In this document: piece after piece, positions 49,282 through 58,164 of the stretch
How the letters are laid out: every line of letters starts with the position of its first letter
Numbering within the stretch: the stretch's first letter is position 1
NCBI GenBank assembly: GCA_907165135.1
Contig: OU015569.1
Span: forward strand, 10,912,501-10,976,500
Length of the DNA: 64,000 nt
Direction: 5' to 3'
From: Oikopleura dioica
Lineage: Eukaryota > Chordata > Appendicularia > Copelata > Oikopleuridae
The notes under the pieces: model-generated
What the model was told of the DNA's origin: nothing
Databases searched by the model: none
What the model saw: the letters and a program-made list of their open reading frames with translations, nothing else
Program-made: the position numbers and the translations under genes

Positions 49282-49874
49282 AGACTAACTCTTTTCCCAT
49301 TTTACTTTCTTCAACTTTTTTTTTCTTGATGAGTCATCAATGATGACATTAATTGAGTGATTCAAGGTCAGCGGCGCATTACTTGTTCCTCAGAGACAAC
49401 CCTAACCTTCTTCCTGAAGAAAAAAAGGTGTAAAAATCGGAATAACTAGCCCTGACTGCAGTCACCAAAATACAGATAAGACCGCCTAGTTATGGAAATG
49501 CTGTCACAGTTATATTTTGAGAAGGATTTCCGATCTGCAAGTGGCAATTATTCTCGCTCGCCAAAGTGTTGAAAAAGGTCGATGAGGGCGGTCGGAAGGA
49601 AATGGTGAAAATCCAGAAAGCATTTCCGCTTCCCATCCGTTTATCGTTTCATATAAACACTCATCCCTTCCACGTCGGATCCTTTCTACCCTCGTAAAAT
49701 GAAAATAATCATGCCGTATAAGCAGATTTAATAATTACGTTACTTTTTACGATTTTTTAGGATTATAGTTTTGAAAAAAAACATGGAAATAATACTTCCC
49801 CACCGATTTCTGACGTTTTTGTTCTTTGGAAAACGTATTTTGGTAGCCGAGTGGGTATTGTACAGTAGGCCACC
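49282..49874. other. upstream region of the myogenic factor gene
   Basis: About 0.6 kb of non-coding DNA immediately 5' of the bHLH gene. It should contain its promoter; I can name no specific site. Confidence 0.35.
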
Positions 49875-51216
49875 ATGGACTTTGACAGTAGTAAGCGAGG
49901 TGTTAGTCCAGATTCAGCTGGGGAAGGTTATCAGCTCGGTTGCTCCAGCTGTGCTGCGCCAGGCGAGATTTATTCCATTCTCGTGAATAAGAAAGCCCAA
50001 ATCAGCATCACCCAGCCAGTCGACGTAAAATGACGATGACGGAAAAGACGAAACCTGTTTCCACTTACAGCTACGACTTCCCGCCCCAAAACAGGTAGGA
50101 TAAGAGAAACACTCGCTTACAGTAATCAAATTATGCTCCACAAACTGTGTACAGCATTTCGGCTCGAGTTTTTAGGTATCTTGATGAATTTTAAGAAGCT
50201 ACAGTAGGTCATAAGCAGTATTAGGACTCTATCGTTAGGGTTTAGTAGTCAAGTCCTGAATAGGAAGTGATCTTTATTTCAGTTTTCCTGTCAATTAATC
50301 CAACTAAAAATCTATCTCCTGAATATTTATAATCAAACTTAAAGTTTTTAATAAATAGGTACCTTAATCCACTCAATCGGTACTCCCTCGACAAGAAATT
50401 AAGGATATCATCTATTAAAATTTAATCTAACGAACGATCCTTAGATGGCAGAACGCAGACGACTACTGGTTTCCAAATGATAGCAACTCGATTGGCGGCT
50501 CAAACTATTCCTCTGCGGATGAACTTTACCGCCTCTGCGAGTCCTACCAGAACAACAATGAGTATTCCTTCCAGCAAGTTGCCTGTGTCCAATTTCCCTT
50601 TCAAAATTCATACAATACCAAGTGCGATGAACTTTGTGAGTGGTCCTGTAAACAGTGTAAGGTAAAAGCGATTTTTCTTTTGATGAAATCAAGGAAGAAA
50701 ATTTCTGAATGACTCCCTAAATTCATTATTAAAAATACTTCGCCTCAAGGTTAAATTCGGTCTTTATTTCCGTAAAGGTAAAAATTGAGCGTTTGAATTT
50801 CAATTTCCTAGAATTAAGCCTCTAAGAGTCTTAGAGTAAGACTGTAATAAACATATTTTAAGAAACGTGATCCATCAGATCGCCGCCGAAACGCAACCCT
50901 TCGGGAGAGAAGACGCCTCAAGCGAGTGAACGAAGCATACGATGGCCTAAAAAGATGCGCTGTACGGTAAGAAGTTGATACAGTCGCGTCGTAAACAATT
51001 GCGTGACCTGTTGTATTTTCAGAAATCCCTCGCAGCGCCTGCCAAAAGTGCAAATTCTGAGGGCGGCGATCCAACGCATTGAGCAACTGCAGCAAATATT
51101 GTACACGGACGATCAGCTCAGAGGCAAATTGCTAATAAATAACCGTTTAATAATGCATTCTAGCACTGAAATCACGCGTGGAAGGGAGCAAAGTCAAACT
51201 CACTCCATATTCGCGG
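49875..51216 (+). CDS. MRF: myogenic bHLH factor of the MyoD/Myf5 family (MRF)
   Basis: MRFs bind E-boxes and switch on muscle genes. Exons 49875-50024, 50071-50094, 50452-50661, 50863-50966 and 51023 to about 51216 join in frame; the ATG has a strong context (GCCACCATGG). Family order is intact: a Cys-rich block before the bHLH (CDELCEWSCKQCKKRDPSD), basic region DRRRNATLRERRRL, helix 1 RVNEAYDGLKRC, loop NPSQRLPKV, helix 2 ILRAAIQRIEQLQQIL. The Ala-Thr pair of the MyoD basic region is kept; the third muscle-code residue, Lys, is Arg. The terminal exon at about 51285-51380 encodes GSLNELVKKLGSP, like the C-terminal helix of MRFs, but is out of phase with the exon-5 donor at 51217. The first two exons are less certain. 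Confidence 0.88.
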
Positions 51217-51270
51217 GTAAATAAATAAAAAGCTAATAAGGAATGTTAAAGCAATTAGTCCTCAAATTCA

Positions 51271-51495
51271 CTCGCTCCTTGAACCTCTTTCTAGCCCTCA
51301 AAATACTCTACCAACAACGCTAGCTCTGGAACCGAGCTCGGCAGCCTCAACGAACTAGTCAAGAAACTCGGCAGCCCATGAAAAAATAGGCCGACGATCA
51401 ATTTATTTCTTTCTTCAAGTCTCTTTATTCTGATATTTCTTTGTTCAATTCTCTCTTGCCCTTTTTTTGCATGCCTTTTACTAACATGCTAACAT
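51271..51495 (+). repeat. terminal exon and 3' UTR of MRF, duplicate copy 1 (empty site)
   Basis: 225 bp nearly identical to 52858-53245 except for point changes, an 8-bp gap (CAACACGC missing after AAAATAC) and absence of the 152-bp MITE. The uninterrupted insertion site reads AACTAGTC at about 51353. Confidence 0.8.
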
Positions 51496-51612
51496 TCATC
51501 AATCTATATAGTCTATATAATATAGACTATACAATATAGTGTGTTAACTAATTAAAACATTTTTTTTATCAAATAAGTGAACATAAAAGTATAAATAAAG
51601 TGAGAACAGAGA

Positions 51613-52037
51613 TTACCATGTTCGTCTTTTTATGATTGGTTGTATTGGCCTTCCAAGTCGGGTGTTCGTCGGTTGTCGGTTGTTATTGTTTGGTGGAGTA
51701 GGGGCAGCGAAAGTAAATTTCGGCACCGGTTTTGGGGCGAATGGTGGCGTTGGTGAGAACTGAGTGGTGTTGAGTCGTGACTTGAATCGAGCATACACGT
51801 AGCCGGCGATGAAGCCAAAAACGATGAAGCCAATTGTGAGGACCAGTAGACCGCCTAGTGCGACGAGGACTGCAGTGAGATCAATGACGATGATCGGGTC
51901 CCGGAATATCAAGAACCCGGAGTCCGGGATCTTAATTATATTATTATTTTAGCAAATTGGTCAAAGCTTACCTCAGCCGCAAATGTGAGAACGAAGAAGC
52001 TCACAATAGTCGCTCTAAAAACAAGGAATCTCTGCAT
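51613..52037 (-). CDS. small single-pass membrane protein, unknown family
   Basis: Exons 51972-52037 and 51613-51930 give 127 aa. Signal peptide MQRFLVFRATIVSFFVLTFA, a very short ectodomain (IPDSGFLIFRDP), one TM helix (VLVALGGLLVLTIGFIVFGF) and a Pro/Asn-rich cytosolic tail (SPTPPFAPKPVPKF, PPNNNNRQP) ending IIKRRTW. It lies antisense between MRF and the BTB fragment. Not recognised. Confidence 0.6.
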
Positions 52038-52285
52038 TATCGCCTATTTCTAAAATCGCTTTTCAAAAAACTCTCTTTTTGATAAATATTAATCATAAAA
52101 AATCGAAAAGCTTTTCCTGGGCGTCAGAACTAGGCGAATGAAAGACCGGTCGCTTGAAAATTTTCAACGCGGCATGGCGCAGATGGCAAATTTTCGAAGC
52201 CACTTCCTTAAAAGGAAAGTTTGGAAAACGAAATGAATAAACATGAAAACATAGGTGATGCGGGTTTTTCTGTATTTGCCGTTGA

Positions 52286-53004
52286 ATGTCTATTATGAAG
52301 AAGGTACAGCCAGTTCCTCCTCTCGCCGATTTATTTTTGTTCTGGGCTTCGTGCCCAAAAGTGCTTTATGAATGGCGCTTGAGGCTACTAAGTAGATGGT
52401 TGATCCAGAAAGACAAAATCGAATTTCAGCAAACGATAAGCTAAAATTTTTTCAATAATTCTTGTTTTATGACGCTCAGCGAGCAACTAGCAACGATTTA
52501 TCTGGGAAGGAAATAGACGATGAAGAGTCAGACTCTGTTTTGATGTCGTCGCAGTCAGAAGCTTCTTCGGTCCGTTCAGGTGCTATAAATGTATTATCTT
52601 TTGTTTTCTAAAAAAGAGAAGTGACTCCGAAAACGTCGCTGGATCAGTCGCTTAGGACTATTCCTCAGGACTCCTTCGTGACGGACGGGAGCAGCAGGAC
52701 AAAGTGGGACAAGAAAAATGAAAACGAAAACATTTTGAATAACGACGCATCGAACGCTACGACATCCGCTCTTGCTAATTTGGGCGAGTCGTTCTCCTCT
52801 TTTTGCAACTCGAGTATTTTTGCAGATGTCACCATCAGAATAGGATCAAGCTTTAAACGCTTCCTAAACCTCTTTTTAGCCCTCAAAATACCAACACGCT
52901 CTACCAACAACGCTAGCTCTGGAACCGAGCTCGGCAGCCTCAAGGAACTACCGCGATTATCATTTCTAGATGACTATTATGTCCGCCTACGCTCCGTCAA
53001 TTAA
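52286..53004 (+). pseudogene. BTB-domain N-terminal fragment fused to a duplicated MRF terminal exon
   Basis: Exons 52286-52303, 52480-52579 and 52619 onward join in frame. It starts MSIMKKRATSNDLSGKEIDD, has an acidic/Ser leader, and reaches SSIFADVTIRIGSS, which looks like the first strand of a BTB/POZ domain. At about 52855 the sequence changes to the duplicate of the MRF last exon, read in frame as LALKIPTRSTNNASSGTELG. At 52951 it enters a MITE, and it stops at 53004. The rest of the BTB domain is missing, so this is a truncated, chimaeric locus. Confidence 0.6.
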
Positions 53005-53245
53005 CATTGTCAATTTTTCGTTATAACATTTTTCCCATGCGAAAATGTTAAAATGACGAGCGTAGGCGGACAAGAATAGTCACTCAGAAATGATAATCAC
53101 GGTAGTCAAGAAACTCGGCAGCCCATGAAAAATAAAAAGGCCGACGATCAATTTATTTCTTTCTTCAAGTTTCTATATTCTGATATTTCTTTGTTCAATT
53201 CTCTCTTGCCCTTTTTTTGTATGCCTTTTACTAACATGCTAACAT
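52858..53245 (+). repeat. terminal exon and 3' UTR of MRF, duplicate copy 2 (filled site)
   Basis: Matches 51271-51495 on both sides of a MITE, ending with CTAACATGCTAACAT in both copies. It contains the 8 bases absent from copy 1; the acceptor CTTTTTAG is in phase with MRF exon 5. Confidence 0.8.
52951..53102. mobile_element. 152-bp Tc1/mariner-like MITE
   Basis: Terminal inverted repeats of about 50 bp, starting CCGCGATTATCATTTCT on the left and CCGTGATTATCATTTCT on the right. A TA dinucleotide flanks each side, and the unfilled TA is visible in copy 1 of the duplication, so the borders are exact. Confidence 0.9.
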
Positions 53246-53473
53246 ACTGTAAAGTACCTAACTGACCATTTAACATGTATTTGTAGGGACTAAGAGATGA
53301 TTGAATGAAAATTAAAATTGCAGTTTTTCGTAGATAAGTTGGCTCAAGATGAATTCTTGACTCCGACTGTAGTAAATTTGTAGTTTTGATTATTTATTGA
53401 AGTGTACAGGTTCAAAAAAGCACAGTTAGTGAGCAGATAAGAAAAAACTGAGCTGATTCGTATCATAAGTCGG

Positions 53474-54873
53474 CTAATAGGAGGGCTTTCCGTATCCATT
53501 GTCAGGGCCTCTATGAAAAATAGTAAGAAAAACACTTGGAATGTGACTTACGATTGATAAGATGGAACTGGGCGGTATTCTGGAGCGCGGCTGTTCTGAT
53601 AGCTGGAGACTGACGAAGACTGGCTGCGGGAGTACTCATTGCGGCGCTGGTCCCGCGAGTCAACCATCGCTCGTGGAGGTCTGTCGTAAGGATTTGGGTG
53701 TGGGGTCGAGTTCGAGCGCGAGTAATTTTGAGCTGAGTTGAATTAATAAATTATGCATTACTAATCGAATTATTACCGGAGCTGTAAGGGTCTCGCGGCG
53801 CTCTGGATTCACGAGAAACCGGTTCCACTCTTCGTTCTTGCACTGGCGATCTGTTCCGGCTTCGGTACATGTTTCTTTCTCTTTCCATTCGTTCTCTATT
53901 CAAAACAACCGTTAGTTGTATTCTTCTAACTTTTAATATCCGACCTCTCTTCAGCAAAGCGCCTTCTCTCCTCGGCCAACTGTCGTCGCTCGAGTTCGAG
54001 CTTCTCCCGCTCGCTCTGCTCTTTCGTCGTCCTTCTTTCTTCATTGACACGCTTGAGATCGTCCTGGACGCGTCGCAGCTGACGGCGGTCGTCTTCGAGC
54101 AATTCCCGCTCCGTCTTCAGCAGCGACTTGAGCTTGTCCAGGTCTCGTTCGTAGTTTTTGCGCTCATCGCGCATTCGTCGACAATCATCGCGCACGCGGT
54201 TCACTGAGAAAAGACATCAACAACGACAATTAAAGAATTAGAAACTCACCATTGTCCCTCATGCGCTTAATGTCTCGTCCGAAATCCTCGATATCCCTCC
54301 TTGATCTTTTCTCCGCGTCTCTCAGTTTTTCTAGCTCTTTTCGGTCGTCTTCGATCGTTTTTTCTCGTCGCTTCATGTCCGCTTCAATTGATACTATCTG
54401 CTCGGCTGTGGTTTTCGGCTTTTCCTCCAGTTTCTAAATGAATAAATTGAAAGCCGTGGATTCTTATAGTGCTCTCTTACCGATTTCTTGCTATCCTCGT
54501 TTTTATTTGGTTCGGAAGAATGAGATCTCTTCCGTTCCTTGTACTTGGGATCGGAAGCTGATACAGTATCATCTCCGACAGTGCAGCCATTTTTGAACTT
54601 CGTCACGAAGGCGGATTTGCTCGAAACGCGGACCTCGATTTTGTAGTTCTTTTCGCCGATTTCTTTGCAGACGAAATCGCTGGGATTGAAACCCTCGAGA
54701 ACTGCGAAAACTGCTTCTTCTGTTGGAGCCGCTCTAAAAAGGAATAAGTATTTGGGGAAGAAAAAGGGATTCTTGTCATGGATATACTCTAGGATACTCG
54801 AGGATGGTTATTGAGGGGTTCTTGCAAATTGAGAAGTCGATTAATCGAATCTGCGAAATAACACTCTTCTGAA
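53474..54873 (-). CDS. Arg/Glu-rich coiled-coil protein, SAFB-like C-terminal region
   Basis: Exons on the minus strand encode ILEAAPTEEAVFAVLEGF and EKNYKIEVRVSSKSAF (possibly the second half of an RRM), then about 200 residues of alternating Arg/Glu helix (MNRVRDDCRRMRDERK, RRQLAEERRRFAEERSD, ERMERERNMYRSRNRSP) and an Arg/Ser/Tyr-rich tail ending GPDNGYGKPSY at 53474. SAFB/SLTM proteins have this kind of C-terminus, and a SAP-domain gene with an acidic region lies just upstream on the same strand. Whether the two are one transcription unit is not resolved; the 5' end of this block is unclear. Confidence 0.55.
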
Positions 54874-55084
54874 ATGCAAAGCATTGGCAACATTGGACCG
54901 ATTAGTTAAGAGAATGTGGCTGTGTTAATAGAGCGAATACTGTAACTAAGAATACGTGCACTCAGTTTCTAGTCTTCGATGCGCAGTTTTTCGATGGTAT
55001 TGATCTGAATCTCGATCTCTTCGTCTAATTTAGGGTTTGCAATCTTACATCATAAGGTTTTATCTAAGTTTCCCTGGCGGTGTT

Positions 55085-55774
55085 TTATTTTGAGTTGGCA
55101 ACCCTAGCTATTCGTTTTCTCTTTCGATCTCTATAAGCCACTCTCTCTAACGCTCGCTTCAAACGACGTGTTTCCTCTTCTTTCGCCTTTTCCATCAGTT
55201 TTCTTTGATATTCTGATCGACGTTCTTCCTCGTATCTTCTCTCTTCTAACGCTCTTCGTAACTTTTCTCGTTCAGCATCCCTTAGCCTCTTTTCAGCTTC
55301 TCTTTTCTCTTTTCTTTTCTTATGCCGATCGTACGCCTCTTTTTTGATGCACCAGTTTTTGTAGCGTCTTTGGTGAGCGGCCCGCCTTCGGCGTCCTTCG
55401 ATCTGCTCCGGCGAGTAGTAAATATGGACGATGTCCTCTGTGGCCATGTGTACTTTCTCCTCTTGAGCATCCTCCTCTTCCTCGTGGTCGCTTTCACAGT
55501 CGTCTTGCTTACTCTTGTCCTCATCAGCTTGCTGTTGTTTGTCTTCCTTTTCTGAAGCTCTCACTGGGTGAGATTCCTCTTCATCCTCATCGCTTATAAC
55601 TATGATTTCTTCTTGATCACTCGCATCCTCTTTTTCATAACCTTCTCCGTCAGTATCTTCTTCATCACTATCTTCCCCCTCGTTTTCTTCCTCTTCACTG
55701 TCTTCTTCTTCGGAAGCATTCGGCGTAAATTGGTCGGCATAGACTACGTGTTTGTCAAGCTCCTCCTCTATCAT
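55085..55774 (-). CDS. highly acidic then Arg/Glu-rich protein, unknown
   Basis: Single open frame of 229 codons. The first half is almost all Asp/Glu/Ser (EEEDSEEEENEGEDSDEED), with IIVISDEDEEE, a SUMO-interacting-type motif. The second half is a charged helix (EKREAEKRLRDAEREKLRR) ending KRKRIARVANSK. The frame stays open upstream to about 55825, so a 5' exon is possible. It looks nuclear; no family recognised. Confidence 0.5.
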   Translation of the reverse strand: MIEEELDKHVVYADQFTPNASEEEDSEEEENEGEDSDEEDTDGEGYEKEDASDQEEIIVISDEDEEESHPVRASEKEDKQQQADEDKSKQDDCESDHEEEEDAQEEKVHMATEDIVHIYYSPEQIEGRRRRAAHQRRYKNWCIKKEAYDRHKKRKEKREAEKRLRDAEREKLRRALEERRYEEERRSEYQRKLMEKAKEEETRRLKRALERVAYRDRKRKRIARVANSK

Positions 55775-55907
55775 CGTCCAAGCGTTATAAGAGGCCCGTT
55801 TGTAGTTGTGTTCTTCTCGATAAAAATAAATCGACGTAGCTGATCACAGGATTTATCAAAAATTATGACGGAATTTTTTCGCGAAAAACTCGAAATGTTT
55901 AAAAATC

Positions 55908-56485
55908 CTAGCATTCAAGCATTGGTACCATGCCCTCAGCCTTGATGTAGTTAATTCTCTGATAAACCTCCTCTTCGCTACTTGATGATTCTAAATAAAA
56001 GGAAGGTTGATAATTGATTTCAACGAGGAAGAGCTACCATAACTTCCGGATTCAGAGCTGGAATCAGACTCAGAGTCAGCGTCCGAGCTGCCTCGAGAAT
56101 TGGGATCAGAGTCGGAAATCGTTTCCCAGCCGCTTTCAGAGTCATATTCGTTGTTGCCGCCGTTGTTGCCGCCGTTGCTGCCGCCGTTGCTGCCGCCGTT
56201 GCTGCCGCCGTTACTGCCTTCGTTGCTGCCGTCGTTGGTATACGGAGGCGTGTATGGATAAAATGGGATAGGCTCATCGTCGCCGCTGTACAACTCGTCT
56301 CCAGAAAAGTCTTCAGAAAATGAATTCATCGAATCGTTTGTGTCTTCGTCTTGAGAGTCACTTATGAACCCTTCGGTATCAGTGTCGGTTTTTTCGTAAA
56401 CGGGCACATAGTGTTCACCAGTATGAATGACTTCTCCACTGGTTGTGTGCGTTTTAATAAGCTGCAGAATTGAGAAAAGAAGCAT
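55908..56485 (-). CDS. acidic Ser/Asp/Gly-Asn repeat protein, unknown
   Basis: Exons 56038-56485 and 55908-55990 join in frame to 176 aa. After MLLFSILQLIKTHTTSG it has EGFISDSQDEDTND, a GSN/GGN repeat run encoded by a 9-nt repeat (about 56152-56215), then Ser/Asp repeats, ending YIKAEGMVPMLEC. It may instead begin at the acceptor CTGCAG (about 56462) as an internal exon of the neighbouring SAFB-like gene. Not recognised. Confidence 0.45.
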
Positions 56486-56602
56486 GCAATTAGTAAAAGA
56501 TGAAAGACCAAGAGTTAGTCAAAGATAAACTTCGCAGATTCGATTAATTTAAAGTGTAATTGAGAGACTTTGGGGATGGATGGTTTCATGCACGAAACAT
56601 AC

Positions 56603-57928
56603 CTGAAGCCTGTGAGGACCACTGTTCCCGGGTCAGCCTGCTTGTCTTCGGCTTTCTCGATACCAGATTGAGTTATCTGCTCGAGTTTTTCTTTATCCTC
56701 GGTTTTTTCCTCCGTTTCTTGTTGGAATTCCATGCCTTGATCTTCCTTGGCTTCATCTTGGATCTTTTCAGATTCACCCGCATCTTCCTTTTTCTCCACA
56801 GATTCGGTCTCAGTTAGTTGGGGAGCCAACTCTTCAGTTTCTTTTTCTATCTCAGTCGCCTCTTTTTCATTTGTCTCCATTTCTTCAATAGATGGTGCAT
56901 CATCGCCAGTTGCTTCTGCAGCATCCTCAGAGGCATCCTCATGGATGGTCGTTGAGAGTGAATTCTGCTCGTCTTGAGAATCGTATTCTTGTGACGATTG
57001 GCTGGAGTTAATCACGATCGGGTCGTCGGCCGTGCCTTAAAAAAATAATTCGAACAAAATATGACAGTAGTTAAATAGAGCTACTAGAATACCAAACAAT
57101 ACTGTTGACGACATGAAGTGTTTACTCATGAAAGTTTCAAAAATTAAATAGCGACTACTACGACTTTGTTTTTAGCGTTCGCTCTAAAATAAAAATACAG
57201 ATGATTGATCTGAAACATGCCATCCTTTTTTTTCAAAACAGGAATTTTTGGAATTGTGTGTTATGTGTTTTTGCGCGTTATCTACAGTACCAGCCAACGG
57301 GATCTTCATATCAATTGTAGCAGTCAATTCCGCTCGTTGCTCAGCAGTCAGTGGCTCGTCGGTTTGGTGGATCACCTGCGCTTCTTCATCCTCTTCTACC
57401 GCTGCAGCCTTTGATTCCTCATCACTTTTTCTAGCAGTAGGTGGATTTGAAGAAGTGTCTTCGCCTGTTTGATCCTCTGCCGCTGCCTTTTCGCTCGTCT
57501 CTTGCTCTTGCTCCTCGATTTGATCCTCCCCCTCCTCTGCTTGAGAAGTTGCTTTTCCAATATTTGCCAAAGCATCAGACTCGTCGAAGTCTACCTCCGC
57601 TGGATCGCTGCCCTGCTCGCGGATGTATTCGGTAAGACGCTAGATTTTACATTCGAGATTTTGATTTTCCTATTTTTTAATTAAAAAATACTGCATCTTT
57701 CTCTCCCTCTGTCTCCTGCATTCAATACCAAAATACAATACTTGTATATAAAAACTCGGCTATTGCAAATTCAATTTCAGAGCGCATGTAAAAAATGTAA
57801 ACCTACTAACTGAAAATCGTGGCTAAACTTACCTCCACAAGCTCGGCTTTTTTCCCTTTCTTTGAAAGGCCCAACTTCGCTAGTTCATCGTGGAGTTCAT
57901 GTACTTTTAGGTCGCTCAGCTTTCGCAT
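56603..57928 (-). CDS. SAP-domain protein, SAFB-like N-terminal region
   Basis: Exons 57833-57928, 57291-57639 and 56603-57035 join in frame. Residues 1-40 are a SAP DNA-binding domain (MRKLSDLKVHELHDELAKLG, KKGKKAELVERLTEYI), closest in feel to SAFB. A long Glu-rich region follows, ending DPGTVVLTGF, which could be the first strand of an RRM. The start is preceded by CTTCAG. The exon ends in phase 2 at 56603, and I could not find its partner. The matching C-terminal half may be 53474-54873, with 55.1-56.5 kb between. Confidence 0.6.
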
Positions 57929-58164
57929 TCTGAAGTTGCCTCTTAAAATTCCCGAAAAGGTAGTAAAATAGTATGAACTTGTAGAATACAAAATAGAAAT
58001 ATTTAAATAGAAAAATAGAATTCTGAAATAGAAAAAGAAGGGGAAGGGCAATTAAAAACTTGGCAAAAAAGATTGAATAGGAAGCACGTGAGCATATAAT
58101 TGAAAAGTTGAACTGAATGATAAATGCGGAAGGTTGATTTTTAAGTTAATTAAATGTTAATTAA

